A stretch of 64,000 nucleotides of DNA from Emiliania huxleyi CCMP1516 (taxonomy: Eukaryota > Haptophyta > Isochrysidales > Noelaerhabdaceae), in assembly GCF_000372725.1 (NCBI RefSeq), contig NW_005202428.1, positions 1,126,169 through 1,190,168 on the forward strand, written 5' to 3'. Below the pieces are notes generated by a model that ran no database searches, was not told where the DNA came from, and saw only the letters and a program-made list of their open reading frames with translations. This document shows, piece by piece, positions 10,403-20,996 of the stretch; the first letter of the stretch is position 1; each line of letters begins with the position of its first letter. Both the position numbers and the translations under genes were made by a program.

Positions 10403-13400
10403 TCAGCTCCTTCGAGGTGCAAGCACCTCAAAGGTGTATGGGCACGCGATTGCAGCTCGCCCCTCCCCTCTCATCGCGCTGACCGCTAGCAGGCAGGGGC
10501 CCGCGTCCGTTGGCGCCGAGTGCGGCACGAGGCACGACAGCAGCATTGGCGCAATCAGCGTCGCAGGCGAGGAGAGGTGCCCGAAAGTGACCTCAAAAGC
10601 ACTGCATGCGCCGGCGCCTCCCTTGGCGCCCGGCGCGCCGCCGAGCAGTAGCCACACCTCGCTGCCCGGCGCGGCGGCTTTCGCCGAGAGGCGCTCCACG
10701 GCGAGCCGCGTCCCCTTCGGCTCCGCCTTGAGGCGCTTCCGTGCCGCCGGCTTCTTGCCGCTGGCCGTGGCCGGCGACGGGGAGAGGGCGTCGCTATCGC
10801 CGCTCGCACCCACCGTGCCCTGCTCGCGAACGTGCCGCCGCCTCAGCCACTGGCCGAGCTTGCTCTGGCGGTACCGGACCCAGAGCCGGAGCCCGTCGTC
10901 GGCCCCCTCGCGTGGCCCTCGCCGCGCCTCGAGCAGCGTCGCCGCGTGCCACACCAGCGGCCGCCCGGACGCGTACGGGTCGACCGCCTCGAGACTCTGC
11001 CCCACCGTGAGCCACCCGGGCAGCGCGCCCGCCGCCGGCATCGGCGACACGCGAGAGATCGGCAGCGTGCACTCGGAGAGGTCGCAGTCGAACTGCACCA
11101 CCGCCGACCGCCCGTCCACCGAGCGCACGACGGCGGAGTAGGGCTTGCCGGCGCCGCGGCCCCACCTCGCCACCACCGCATCGTTGGGCTCGAGCTCGCC
11201 GCTGCCGCCGCTGCCCTCCTCGCTGCCCTCGCCGCCGCTCTCCTCGCCCTCGCCCGCACTGCCCGCCTCCGCAGCCTCGACCATCTTCTCGTCGCCGCCC
11301 TCACCGTCCTCGCCGTCCTCGCCGCCCTCGCCGCCCTCGCCGCCCGCCTCCTCTTCCCTCTCCTCCCTGCCGCTGCTGCCTGCCTCTCCTCCCTCGGCCT
11401 CGCTGCCAGCGCCCTCAGCCAACTGGACACGGCCGGCCGCGCCTGCCTCCCGACGGCGCTTTGAGCCAAGCACGGCACGCGCACTGTCGGCGGCATTCCC
11501 ACCCCCCCGCGACCCCTTCGCGCACGCCGTCTTCGCGCGCGGCGCCGCCGCCTCCTCGGGCGCCGCGTCCGTCGCCCCAGGCTCCCGGACGTGCCGCCGC
11601 CTCAGCCACTGGCCGAGCTTGCTCTGGCGGTACCGGACCCAGAGCCGGAGCCCGTCGTCGGCCCCCTCGCGTGGCCCTCGCCGCGCCTCGAGCAGCGTCG
11701 CCGCGTGCCACACCAGCGGCCGCCCGGACGCGTACGGGTCGACCGCCTCGAGACTCTGCCCCACCGTGAGCCACCCGGGCAGCGCGCCCGCCGCCGGCAT
11801 CGGCGACACGCGAGAGATCGGCAGCGTGCACTCGGAGAGGTCGCAGTCGAACTGCACCACCGCCGACCGCCCGTCCACCGAGCGCACGACGGCGGAGTAG
11901 GGCTTGCCGGCGCCGCGGCCCCACCTCGCCACCACCGCATCGTTGGGCTCGAGCTCGCCGCTGCCGCCGCTGCCCTCCTCGCTGCCCTCGCCGCCGCTCT
12001 CCTCGCCCTCGCCCGCACTGCCCGCCTCCGCAGCCTCCTCCGCCTCTGACTCCTCCGCCGCCTGCTCTCCGTTCCCCCCAGCCTCCTCCTCGGCCGCCGC
12101 CTCCTCCTCGCCGCCACCCTCGCCCATTTCCTCGCCGCCCTCGCGCTCCTCCTCCTCCTCCGTCTCGTCGCCGTCCTCGCCGTCCTCTTCCGGCAGAAAA
12201 ATGACCTCATCGTCCGCTTCCATGAGAGCGGGGCGGATGGATGTGGAAGGTGCATCCGAAGCGGCAGCGGGCCCCGCCGCCGCGGCGGCGGCGGCGTGGT
12301 GCTGCTTGGCCTCGAGCGCCTTCATCTCGGCCTCGTACCGCTGCTTGTCCGCCTTGGCCCTCGCGTCCCACGGCGCCTTTGCCTCGGCGTCCATCTCCTT
12401 CCACTTTGCGCCGGCGATGCGGCCGATGTCGGTCACCTTGGCGTCCGGGTGCTCCTCCTTGAGGCGCGGCCGGTTGGCATTCATCCAGAGCATGTACGCC
12501 GACATGCCTCGCTTGGGCGCGTCCTTGTCCTTCTTCTTCTTCTGCGGCCTCTTCTCGGGCGACGCCTTGGCCTTCTTCTTGGAGATGCCTCCCCGATCCC
12601 CACCGCCGCCGCAGCCGGTGCCGCCGCCGGTGCCGCCGCCGCCGCCGGTGCCGCCGCCGCCGCCGGTGCCGCCGCCGGTACGACCATCGTACTCACCCTC
12701 CATGTCTCGATCGGGTGCTGAGTGGGCGGGCGCCTCAGGCACGCCGTCCTCCTCCCGCTCCTGACCGTGTCCACCGTCCTCAGGGCCCGGCTCCTCCTCT
12801 CGCTGATCTGGTGTCTCCACCGCAGCCTCGCCGTCCACCTCCTCATCGCCGAGCGCCGCCGCCTGCGCCGGTGCCCTCTCTGCCGTGGGTGCCCTGAGCT
12901 CCGCAGCCGCCGCATCCTCCTCCCCTTCCGCTGGAGGCTCCGACAGCTGGTCGAACCGGGCCCATAGCTCTCCAGAGCCGTCTGGCGTCGCAGCGAGATG
13001 GTACCTCACACCCTTGGGACCGGCTGTCAATCCCTGCCGCGCGTCCACCACGTGCATACGCACCTGCCCCTCGTGCAGCCCGCGAACGAGAACCGTGCAG
13101 CCGGAGGCCAGCCACGATGGCGTGCTCTTGCGCGGCAGCGGGAGCGGCGTGACGCAGTCGCGAGATAGCCACACCGCGCAACCGGTCAGCGCGTGGCGGA
13201 GGTTGGGTCCGTCGAAGATGACTCGCACGCCGCGCTCCGACACCTCGCTCACCACGGCCTCGAGCCGCTCCTGGCCCCACTGCGCCTCCACCAGGGCGCC
13301 TGCCGCGAGCTGAGTCTCGTCTTCCTGCGTGGCGGCTTCCACTCGTCGCTGCGCCACGCGCTGCGCCTCGGCGCGCACGGCACGCGCGGCCAGCAGGCGG

Positions 13401-13423
13401 GCCTCTTCAGCGGTGAACGACAT
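10403..13423 (-). CDS. HMG-box chromatin protein with duplicated Tudor-like module
   Basis: Single 1006-codon frame. Start set at ATG 13423 (MSFTAEEARLLAARAV); the open frame upstream is only a CA repeat. Order of parts: N-terminal conserved region of about 170 residues with WVxAxW-like and VRVIFDG strands; acidic linker; Gly/Thr linker; KKAKASPEKRPQKKKK basic patch; HMG box (DAPKRGMSAYMLWMNANRPRL to KADKQRYEAEMKAL), close to NHP6/SSRP1 boxes; long acidic run; a Tudor-like domain (NDAVVARWGRGAGKPYSAVV) followed by a W/Y-rich domain; acidic/Lys linker; a second identical copy of the module; C-terminal beta-rich domain of IPT-like appearance. Likely a nuclear chromatin factor. Domain names beyond HMG are inferred. 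Confidence 0.8.
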   Translation of the reverse strand: MSFTAEEARLLAARAVRAEAQRVAQRRVEAATQEDETQLAAGALVEAQWGQERLEAVVSEVSERGVRVIFDGPNLRHALTGCAVWLSRDCVTPLPLPRKSTPSWLASGCTVLVRGLHEGQVRMHVVDARQGLTAGPKGVRYHLAATPDGSGELWARFDQLSEPPAEGEEDAAAAELRAPTAERAPAQAAALGDEEVDGEAAVETPDQREEEPGPEDGGHGQEREEDGVPEAPAHSAPDRDMEGEYDGRTGGGTGGGGGTGGGGGTGGGTGCGGGGDRGGISKKKAKASPEKRPQKKKKDKDAPKRGMSAYMLWMNANRPRLKEEHPDAKVTDIGRIAGAKWKEMDAEAKAPWDARAKADKQRYEAEMKALEAKQHHAAAAAAAGPAAASDAPSTSIRPALMEADDEVIFLPEEDGEDGDETEEEEEREGGEEMGEGGGEEEAAAEEEAGGNGEQAAEESEAEEAAEAGSAGEGEESGGEGSEEGSGGSGELEPNDAVVARWGRGAGKPYSAVVRSVDGRSAVVQFDCDLSECTLPISRVSPMPAAGALPGWLTVGQSLEAVDPYASGRPLVWHAATLLEARRGPREGADDGLRLWVRYRQSKLGQWLRRRHVREPGATDAAPEEAAAPRAKTACAKGSRGGGNAADSARAVLGSKRRREAGAAGRVQLAEGAGSEAEGGEAGSSGREEREEEAGGEGGEGGEDGEDGEGGDEKMVEAAEAGSAGEGEESGGEGSEEGSGGSGELEPNDAVVARWGRGAGKPYSAVVRSVDGRSAVVQFDCDLSECTLPISRVSPMPAAGALPGWLTVGQSLEAVDPYASGRPLVWHAATLLEARRGPREGADDGLRLWVRYRQSKLGQWLRRRHVREQGTVGASGDSDALSPSPATASGKKPAARKRLKAEPKGTRLAVERLSAKAAAPGSEVWLLLGGAPGAKGGAGACSAFEVTFGHLSSPATLIAPMLLSCLVPHSAPTDAGPCLLAVSAMRGEGRAAIACPYTFEVLAPRRS
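10831..11278. repeat. Intragenic duplication, copy 1
   Basis: 448 bp that matches 11590-12037 with no difference seen by eye (offset 759 bp). It encodes the acidic Ser/Gly linker plus the Tudor-like module of the HMG-box gene. Identity at third codon positions implies a very recent duplication or ongoing gene conversion. Confidence 0.9.
11590..12037. repeat. Intragenic duplication, copy 2
   Basis: Second copy of the 448-bp unit (see 10831-11278). The copies are separated by 311 bp of unique coding sequence, so this is a spaced in-frame duplication rather than a head-to-tail array. Confidence 0.9.
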
Positions 13424-13672
13424 ATATATGCACACACACACACACCCGACACCCGGTTCGGGGCACAAAATCCGGATTTTTCCACGGCCTAACAATCTCT
13501 AACAATCACATCATTGGTGGTCAGGAGACCCTCTCGCAGGCTGCCCACAAGTACAGTCCTATCTACTAGGCTCCTAGCACCACTAAGACGCCGCCGCCCT
13601 CCACCTCGCCCACGCCGCCGCCGTCGCTCACGCCGCCGCCGCTCGCTCGCTCGCCCGCTCGCGCCTGGCTTT

Positions 13673-14280
13673 CTACTTCCTCGTGATCGCCCGAATCTCT
13701 CCTTCCTCGTGATCCACCCTCGCCTCACCCTCCCGCCGCCTCGCTGCTCGCTCGCCGCTTGCTCTCCCGCCCGACTTTCTACTTCCTCGTGATCCGAACC
13801 GCCACCACCCTCGCCTCGCGCCTGCGAGCTGAGCCACCGCCGCGTTGGGCGTGACCTCGCCGTTGTAGAGGCGGAGGCTCATTACCTTCATTCCCTCCCT
13901 GAACGCGCCGCGTGTGCCATGCTGGCCATAAGGCCGGCCATCGCCTGGCCGCTGCTGGGCGCGCTTAATGACTTCGGCGATGGGCGTGCGCGGTGCTGCG
14001 GCGGGCTCGGCGGGCTGCGGCAGCGTCGGCGGGCTCACCAGAGGCGGATCCTCCTTGCACTGAGAGACGAGCTGCGCCCAGGCGCCGCTCTCGCGCATGC
14101 GAGAGAGAGCGCGTGACACGTTCATTTCGCCGGTCCCGGCGTCGCGCGCAGCGCGTGCGGCGACGAGCTTGTCCCCTCGAGCCTCGGCCTCGGCGAGCAG
14201 CTGCAGAGCGCGGTCCACCTTGGCCGCAGTGTCCAAATCCTTCCCTGTTGGCTCCGCGTAGCTCGTCGGAGCCGAAACCC
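13673..14280 (-). CDS. Hypothetical protein, 3' exon(s)
   Basis: An open frame from a likely acceptor (CCTCTAG at about 14281) reads VSAPTSYAEPTGKDLDTAAKVDRALQ and continues through LLAEAEARGDKLVAARAARDAGTGEMNVSRALSRM to IAEVIKRAQQRPGDGRPYGQ and GMKVMSLRLYNGEVTPNAAVAQLAG. Helix-like periodicity and little repetition suggest real coding. The last 60 codons are basic low complexity and may be 3' UTR or intron; the genomic stretch 13630-13800 contains two copies of CTTTCTACTTCCTCGTGATC. An upstream exon may exist at about 14590-14470 (donor GCTG|GTGAGC) but is not secure. Family not recognised. Confidence 0.45.
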
Positions 14281-14449
14281 TAGAGGGGTTGTGGGGAGGT
14301 CAGCAGGCGCGACGGGCGAGTCTCGCCGCGGTAGTGCGCGCCGACGGGCCCGCGCGCTGCTCTCGGCCACGTCGCCAGAGGCGCCAGTTGATCCTCCTGT
14401 GCAGGAGGCATCGATTGTTAGGACTTGAGCGGCAAATCGCGCGCGTCAG

Positions 14450-15107
14450 CCGAAGTGGCGGAGCTCACCAGCCTGCGTCAACATCGCCGATGGTGGCGAG
14501 CTTCTCGCCGTGGTCGGGGCGATGCAGAAGCTCGCTCGCAGCGTGTCGGGCCGAGCCGTGCGATCAAGCACAGAGCGAGTGGGCGCCGATTGTTAGGAAT
14601 CGGCGCTGCTGGGAAGAATCCGATCGCCAGGAAAAATCAAGTTTTTGTGAGATACATGGGAATTCCGAATCTCCCTCTAACATCACAATAGTGAATTCCA
14701 ACGCACACACGTTGGGAGGCCCGCAGTCTGTGCGCGCGCGTGTACTTTTTCTTTTACGCACCCTGTGGTAATAAGTCTCCACGAGGATGCCCTGATACCC
14801 TCTGTGCGGCACTCTGCGTCGGGCATCATCTACGAGGTGGAGGGAGGCCTAGCCCTAGGGCGCAGTGTGCGGGGGGCCCACCCACTTTGGCTTTGCGAAA
14901 ACCCAAACCCAACCTTTTTTTCTTTTTCCAAGTGCTCCAAGTGTAGGCACGTCCTGGCTCCTGCACCAAGGCGTCCCACACCAAGGGACCATGCAGAAAC
15001 CTCTTTCGTCCCGGACTCGCCTCTCGCCACTCTCGGATACGTTCTCTCTCAGGTGGCGAACAGGCACGCGCGGCAACACAGGACCTTGCACCCTTTCGCC
15101 CTTCTCA
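14450..15107. other. Mostly non-coding, possible 5' exon of the gene at 13673-14280
   Basis: Contains a candidate leftward exon with a GTGAGC donor near 14468, and a CTCCAAGTGCTCCAAG motif near 14927. Related forms of that motif occur near 10380, 18050, 35112 and 61340. No independent gene seen. Confidence 0.35.
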
Positions 15108-16464
15108 TCACTGCCCTGGCGCCCACTGCTCGACCTTTTTGGGCAGCATCTGATTCGACAGGTCCTCTCCGTGGCCTAGGCAGCCGGTCTCGCCCTTGCC
15201 CCAGGTAAACACGGCGCCGGCGGTGACGGCGAGGCTGTGCATGGCCTCAGCCGGGACAGCAACAATGCGCTGCCCAGCGAAGGCCTCGACCTTCTTGGGC
15301 AGCGGCTGGTTCTGCTCGTCGCCGTGGCCCAACCGGCCATAGGCTCCATAGCCCCAGCTCCAGACAGCGCCGTCGGCGGTGAGGGCGAGGCTGTGCGCGG
15401 CTCCAGCCGACACAGCGACGACGCGCTGGCCAGCAAAGCCCTCGATCTTCTTCGGCAGCTGCTGCTGCTGCTGGTCGCCGTGGCCCAACATGCCACAAGC
15501 TCCCCAGCCCCAGCTCCAGACGGCGCCGTCGGCGGTGAGGGCAAGGCTGTGACTGCCTCCCACCGACACAGCGACGACGCACTGGCCAGCCAACGCCTCG
15601 ATCTTCTTGGGCAGCAGCTGGTATTGCTCGTCGCCGTGGCCCAACTTGCCAAACTCTCCATTGCCCCAGCTCCAGACGGCGCCGTCGGCAGCAAGGGCGA
15701 TGTTGTGGCCGCCTCCCGCCGACACAGCGACGACGCGCTGGCCAGCCAAGATCTCGACCTTCTTGGGCAGCAGCTGGTCCTGCTGGTCACCGTGGCCCAG
15801 CCTGCCGCGGCTTCCACTGCCCCAGCTCCAGACGCTGCCGCTGGCGGTGAAGGCGAGGCTGTGCGCCCATCCCACCGTCACACTCACGGCGCGCACCCAG
15901 CGTCGACGGGATGCGGGTCGGCGTGTTTAGCCGCGTCACGCCCTCGCCGTGGCCCAGCAGCCCTGGGGCGTAGGACGGCGCCGAGCCGCACGACGAGAGT
16001 CGCCCCTCGCCGTCGATGAAGACGCTGTGGTAGCGGTCTGCCGCCGCCCTTGCCGGCGGGTTGGCCTCGCAAAGCAGCGCCGAATAGCACAGCCACCGCA
16101 CGGCGCAGCCCTCGCCCTCTGGCTGCGCCGGCAGCTCGAAGCCGCGCTCTCGCGCCCACAAGCGGATGCCCTCCTCCGCAAGCGAGGCGTGAAAGAGGAG
16201 CGAGACGGCCGCGACGCGAGCGATGTCGAGGGGGCTGTCGCAGCGAGAGATGGCGCGCTCGAGGAGCTCCCTGGGGAGGTCGAGAAGGCGGGCGGGCGGC
16301 GGCGTGTTTGGCGAGGGAGCGGCGGTGGCGGCGGTGGCGAGGCGACGAGCGGCGACCGGGGGTGGACATATGTGTATCGCGAGAAAAGAAATCGCGGGGT
16401 GAGTTACCAAACGAAATGGCCCCCCGGGCGCACTCCGGTGCCGCAACCATGCTCGCACCACCAT
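15108..16464 (-). CDS. F-box protein with RCC1 repeats (apparent frameshift)
   Basis: Likely an SCF-type substrate adaptor or RCC1-family protein. The N-terminal frame from ATG 16464 contains an F-box-like segment (LLDLPRELLERAISRCDSPLDIARVAAVSLLFHASLAEEGIRLW) and the first RCC1 blade (GLLGHGEGVTRLNTPTRIPSTLG). From 15896 the protein continues in a different frame with VSVTVGWAHSLAFTASGSVWSWG and four further blades of 50-51 residues (GxxHSLALTADGAVWSWG...LGHGD...LPKKIE), ending at the stop at 15108. The two frames abut at about 15895-15905 with no room for an intron. Either a sequencing/assembly indel or a real frameshift broke it. The repeat blades are nearly identical to each other, suggesting recent expansion. 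Confidence 0.72.
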
Positions 16465-16850
16465 ACATGCGTTGCAGGAGCTGCTCTTGCCCACCAAGAG
16501 AGCACGACAATCCTTATCAGCTGGTCGGCCGCCATCGGGCCTCCCGGCCTGCTGCGGCGGCGCGGCCGGTTGAGGCCGGGCTCGGCCCGGCCCGCGACGG
16601 CTGGCCGCCGACGAGCGCGCTCTCCGCGCTGCTCGTCAACACGTCAAGCGGATGGCGGCGGTGGCGATTGCGGCGACAAAAGTTCAGTCGTAGGGAGGAT
16701 CCCTACAGCGCTCAGGCGCCTGTCGTCTTTCGTCTTTTGTCGCATTTCGCACACGCGCGCGCCGCGCGACCCGCGTCGCTCCGCGAGGGCATGAGCCTTC
16801 CGCGATATTCGATCCCGCAGCCAAAAGCTGCTCGCTCGAACCGCGGCCGA
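16465..16850. other. Intergenic region
   Basis: Upstream of the F-box/RCC1 gene. GC-rich frames on both strands look like chance. No gene or clear motif seen. Confidence 0.4.
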
Positions 16851-16861
16851 CTCTACCATCG

Positions 16862-17287
16862 CGGCTGCAGCTGTCGAGCTCTCCAGAAAACTGGTGCCTC
16901 ATATGCTGCCTCCCTGCGGATGCTGCCGGCGAGCCTGGCGGTCCGCTGTACTACAAGGATGTGCTGACTCGATTCTACCTCGAATTCTTCTACCCCCTCG
17001 ACTCGGAACGCGAATGTGACAGGACCATCGGATCCTTCAGCCACCAAAGCGAGATCACCCGAGAGCAGCTGAGCCTGCCTCTGGCCTCGCCTCCCTCTCC
17101 TTCAGGCATTCGTGGCATCCTATGGGTCGTCCAGAGTATCGACCTCTGGCTTGTCAGCCGCCCCACCGAGGGCACCATGAAGTACAGCGATCGCCACCTC
17201 GCTGGCCTCTCCGCAGGCCCCCCTGACCGCGTCGAACTCATCGGCGCGGGCTCTCTCGGCTACGGGACCGGCCCCAGCTTCGGCTGA
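16862..17287 (+). CDS. Possible 3' exon, unknown protein
   Basis: A rightward frame runs through ENWCLICCLPADAAGEPGGP, LYYKDVLTRFYLEFFYPLDSE and ILWVVQSIDLWLVSRPTEG to a stop at 17285-17287. The aromatic-rich, non-repetitive composition is more protein-like than most shadows here. I found neither a start nor a convincing acceptor. It could be the end of a gene whose 5' part is unrecognised, or chance. Confidence 0.25.
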   Translation, partial: RLQLSSSPENWCLICCLPADAAGEPGGPLYYKDVLTRFYLEFFYPLDSERECDRTIGSFSHQSEITREQLSLPLASPPSPSGIRGILWVVQSIDLWLVSRPTEGTMKYSDRHLAGLSAGPPDRVELIGAGSLGYGTGPSFG

Positions 17288-17667
17288 GGGCGAACAAGCT
17301 GCCGAGCCCAAATCACTGTGAGAGTCGTGATTTCTTGTTGGTTTTCTAAAATCTCTCTCTCTCTCTCTGCCCACCCCCGGCCGCCATGGTGCATGGACGA
17401 GCTGTCCTCGTGTGGGCGGCGACCGAAGCGCCCTCGACTGGGGTTGTCAGCAGGGAGGAGAGGGGGTGGGCCTCCCAGGGCCCAGGCGATACCCTGATAC
17501 CCTTGAGCACTTGAGCACTTGATAGGGTCGATTCCGCATGGTACGGGACCCCTCGATCGTCTCGCCCTCCCTCACTGGTGGCAGACTGGTGTGTTCATGA
17601 TACCCTCCCTAATTTCGATGGAATCAACTCTACCCATTAGGCGAAACCCCCGAATCGAGGTTCGATT

Positions 17668-18030
17668 AAAGAAAGAAAGAAAACAGACAGCCCAAGGGAG
17701 GGATGGGAGGACGGCACGCCGCCACCACACAGGGATTTTAAGGAGAGGGGTGTGATGCGCTAGCCGTCGCCCACCCTTGGGCGTCCGCCTCTTCCTATCT
17801 CTCTTCGCAGTCTCTCGCCGATTCTCGCTGCAACCTTCATGCCACCCCGCGGTCGTCCCACTCTCGTCGTTCTCTCTCTTGTCGCTTCTTCCTCTGTCGC
17901 GTCGCTCTCCTCTGCCACCTCGTCCTGCGACGGTGCCGCCGCCTGCCGCTCCCTTGCTCTCGCTGCTCGGCGCAGCTCTGTCCTGCTCGCGGCATATTTT
18001 GGCCCCTCGAGTTTATCGAGCTTCGATTCT
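17668..18030 (-). mobile_element. Retroposon R1, copy A (TTTC-tailed, with TSD)
   Basis: 363 bp, 3' end at the left with an (AAAG)n tail on the plus strand. Flanks are ATCGAGGTTCGATT (17654-17667) and ATCGAGGTTGATT (18031-18043), a TSD with one indel. It shares the body with copy B (46770-47177), including an open frame ending in GGMKVAARIGERLRREIGRG followed by RPRVGDG and stop, then a conserved 3' region after the stop. Copies C and D contain only the 3' part. Confidence 0.8.
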
Positions 18031-18106
18031 ATCGAGGTTGATTCATCGTACTTGGAGCACTTAAACCCTCGCGGACTGGATTTCTTTCTCGCGCGTGCGC
18101 CAGTAG

Positions 18107-18819
18107 ATGTCAGTCCCACCCCCGCGCGACGCTCCGCGTGACGCTCCGCGCGACGCTCCCCGGTACGACGCGGGAAGGAGACGCTCTCCGCCGCGGCAAG
18201 GAGGCGGCGGGCCGGCGCCGGTGTCTAGGCCGTGGCCGCGCGATGAGCGCTGGGGTGGGCCTGCGGCGCCTCAGAGGCGGGTGCCCGAGGACGACCGGGT
18301 CGCTCGCGGCCGCGGTCCTCCGAACGGCCGGCCGTGGTACGGCGAGCGGGACGAGAGGCCCGACCGGCGCTACGACGAGCGCTTTGACGAGGGCAGGCGG
18401 GAGCGGGAGCGGCGGTACGACGAGCGCGGCGCGCCCGGCCGACCGCCGCCGCCTGGGCCTCGCGTATCCGGTCCGTACGGAGGACCGGCGCATGCCGCGG
18501 AGGACGCGGCGCGGCACAGCCGCTCCTCTCACCCGCCGAGCGGCAGGGAGGAGCGGCCAGCGGGCCGCACGGGCGACCCCAGCCGCACGAGGTACTTGAA
18601 TGAGAATCGTTTCAATCTCAACTCGTTTCTCCTCAAATAGGCGACCCCGGCCGCACGACGGCTGCGCTGCCGCGCCACGTCGACCTTGACTTTGGTACCG
18701 CGGCTGGCCGCGGGGCGGCGCCGACACCGCGGCGCGAGAATGGGGAGCCTCGCGCCGATTTTCGCTCTGTGATTGCAAAGGGGGCGCGAGAGCGCGCTGC
18801 GTCGCCCGCGGCGGCGCCC

Positions 18820-18866
<47 letters not shown>

Positions 18867-19119
18867 GCCGGCGGAGCGTGCGAGGGGCGGCGACGCGACC
18901 GATCTGCTCAGCCGCGCGCAGCACGAGTACCGGAGGCGCCTCTCCGACGCGACGACACTCGACGCGCTGCCTCTGGCGCGGCTGAGCGAGCTACACGCAG
19001 CGCACCTCGCGATGCTGTCTGCGCTGCAGGACGCAGAGTGGAGGAGGTGCCAACCCGAGGGCGGCGGCTCGCCCTCGCGCGACTCGGACGAGGCCGACCA
19101 CACTCCCCTCGCCGAGTGA
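18107..19119 (+). CDS. Arg/Pro-rich low-complexity protein, two exons
   Basis: From ATG 18107: MSVPPPRDAPRDAPRDAPRY, then repeated charged units such as GERDERPDRRYDERFDEGRRERERRYDERG, typical of RNA-binding or splicing-associated disordered proteins. After an intron the frame resumes with GDPGRTTAALPRHVDLDF, an Ala run, and a helical C-terminus (DLLSRAQHEYRRRLSDATTLDALPLARLSELHAAHLAMLSALQDAEW) to the stop at 19117-19119. The best splice is a GC-AG intron of 68 nt, 18573-18640 (ACGG|GCGACC to AATAG|GCGACC). The canonical GT at 18590 would put the second exon out of frame. The same 18-bp sequence begins the intron and the second exon. No RNA-recognition motif seen. Confidence 0.65.
18573..18640 (+). 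other. GC-AG intron flanked by 18-bp direct repeat
   Basis: Intron start GCGACCCCAGCCGCACGA (18573-18590) and exon start GCGACCCCGGCCGCACGA (18641-18658) differ at one base. The intron is therefore a 68-bp tandem unit whose second copy is exonic. Inferred from frame; needs cDNA. Confidence 0.65.
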
Positions 19120-19882
19120 CCAGCGTCGGCGCACGCAAACTTTGCCGGACACGGGCTGCCGAGGCACAGGCAGATCACGCGCCCGGAGGTAGCGGAGCAG
19201 GCCAGGGGTACACAGTCCTGGTGGAGCGATCTGTCGCGCGCCCCCGCCGTACTGATGCACTCGACAGATTCGATTATACGTGAGATACACTCTCTCCAAC
19301 ACAATACACATGCGCATTCGTCTTCATATGTTTAACCGCGTATTAGAGAGACGGTCCCGCTGTAAGTCTGGCGTGCACTGGCAGGAGCCATACTCGCATA
19401 GGGGACGCGTGCTAGCTGACTGTAGCCAGCTTCCCGGCCTCCGGCGTCGACACCGGGAGCGGCTCCCGGACCATCGATGACTCGGTGGAGAGCTCTCCCG
19501 CACCGTTTTTTTGAGCGTTTAAGTAATAAGACCGTTTAAGCACGCCTTAAGGAATCGGGCGGCCCAGCAGCTCTTAAAACCGGCCGCCTAGGCCGGTTTT
19601 AAGCCGTTTAACCCGCAGGCGCCCCAGGGCCCACCACCTTTTAAGCTCCCCTCTAAGTGCTAAGACCGCCCCGTGACCCGAGATCCCGAGTCCCGACGGC
19701 GACGCCTCTGGACACGAGCGACTGGAGAGGAGGCCCTTGCGCCTGGTTCGCTGGTCCACCGCTGGGGACGGAAAGGTGCGCGAAACGAGGTCGAGCCCCC
19801 CGACCCCACGCAGCCAGTCGTGCAAGCCACGAGACACCACACGCCCTCACCGCACACCACCGCTCTCAGCTCTCATCGCTCG
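19120..19882. other. Intergenic, with a perfect hairpin
   Basis: No gene seen. At 19573-19603 a 13-bp perfect stem (CTTAAAACCGGCC / GGCCGGTTTTAAG) with a 5-nt loop lies between converging genes and could act in 3'-end formation. Confidence 0.45.
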
Positions 19883-20844
19883 TCAGACGTCACCGAAATT
19901 CCGACAGGCTGAGTTCAATCGCCCGTCGCCGCCGTGCGCGGTAAACCACACGGAGAGCACGAAACGCTCGCCGCTCCGCACTGGCCGCACCTGATGAAGG
20001 TTGTCGAACCCAGACGGGAAGGCTAGCAGGCGCCCCTACCAGATGAGTGGAGAGTCATGGGGCAACTGGACGCGTCAGCGCCTTGTCCTCGCCGTGTATC
20101 TCGGATGAATCTCGGCAGCCGGAGGTGTCTCGGAGGTGTCTCGGAGGTGTCGGCCACCGCTTGCGGCTCGAGTAGCAAGTCACAGTCGGGGTCGTTGAAG
20201 GCGAAGTGGCCGCCGGCAAAGTCGGCACCCAAGGTGGTGAGGTAGAGCAGGGCCGAGACGTCGTACGCGCTCTGGTTCGCCTTGTCCACGTGCGGCGCGA
20301 AGGTCCCGTGAGCCGGATCGACGCGCCAGTCAAAGCTCCGGAGGTGGGCCGTCTCCTCCGCTGTGGCCGCGCCGGCGCTGTGCGCACCGGCGCCCGAGAT
20401 CCAGCTGATCAAGCTGTTGACGGGCTCCACCGCTCCGTAGCGAGCGCGCACCCGCTCGCGCACACGCGCCCGCAGCTCGGCAAACAGCGCGAAGCCGTCA
20501 TCGCCGAGCAGCGGCTGCGCCTCTTCGATGTCTGGCGGAAAGAGCCTACCGTCGCCGTCCGAGTCGGAGCAGATTAGCATCGCACGCCTCGCGGCGGCCA
20601 CCGCGCGCCGGCACTCCTCTGCATTGGCAACGTCATCCTCGAGGCTGCGCCCATGGCGGGCCTCGAAGCCGACCCTCGCAGGCCTGCCGTCGGGAAGCCG
20701 CGCAATACACTCAAGCTGACGCCGCGCGAGGTCCTCTCCACTGGCGGAGGGCGCGACGGCGCAGAGTAGCCGATGTCGCGGCGGACTTGTTCCAAGCACG
20801 CCGCGCAACTGGATTCGGCTGGAGCGAGCCGTGCGAAAGCACAT
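19883..20844 (-). CDS. 2-oxoglutarate/Fe(II) dioxygenase (prolyl-4-hydroxylase-like)
   Basis: Two exons, about 20844-20158 and 20035-19883, joined by a GT-AG intron (phase preserved: LLLEPQA|GRLLAFPSG). The fold is read from the metal site HVDKAN (HxD), the YDVSALLYLTTLGADFAGGHFAFND double strand, and GRLLAFPSGFDNLHQVRPVRSGERFVLSVWF carrying the distal His and the Arg that binds 2OG. These are the P4H/alpha-subunit-type signature residues. The N-terminal half (about 120 residues) is Arg/Ala-rich with CAVAPSASGEDLARRQLECIARL. Protein or small-molecule substrate unknown. Start: ATG 20844 is the first ATG in frame. The intron contains three copies of an ACACCTCCGAG unit also found in the SLU7 gene. 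Confidence 0.8.
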
Positions 20845-20996
20845 ACGGGTATCGGAGGGCGGCGGCCGGCTGCCGCGAAGCGGCGTGGTTGCGTCAGCGT
20901 CCTGGTCGCCGATTATCGCTCGCGCAGCGGGAGTCCGCTGCAGCACTTGCCTGCCGAAAAGACTTTTCCGCCATTTGCCTGGGGACGGGACTGGCG

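Noticed and set aside
10741..12764. Several rightward Ser/Pro/Ala-rich frames opposite the HMG-box gene
   Set aside because: Antisense shadows of an acidic Glu/Gly/Ser-rich coding strand; no domain.
13424..13495. Upstream extension of the HMG-box protein (CVCVCIYM)
   Set aside because: Encoded by a CA microsatellite; ATG 13423 is a better start.
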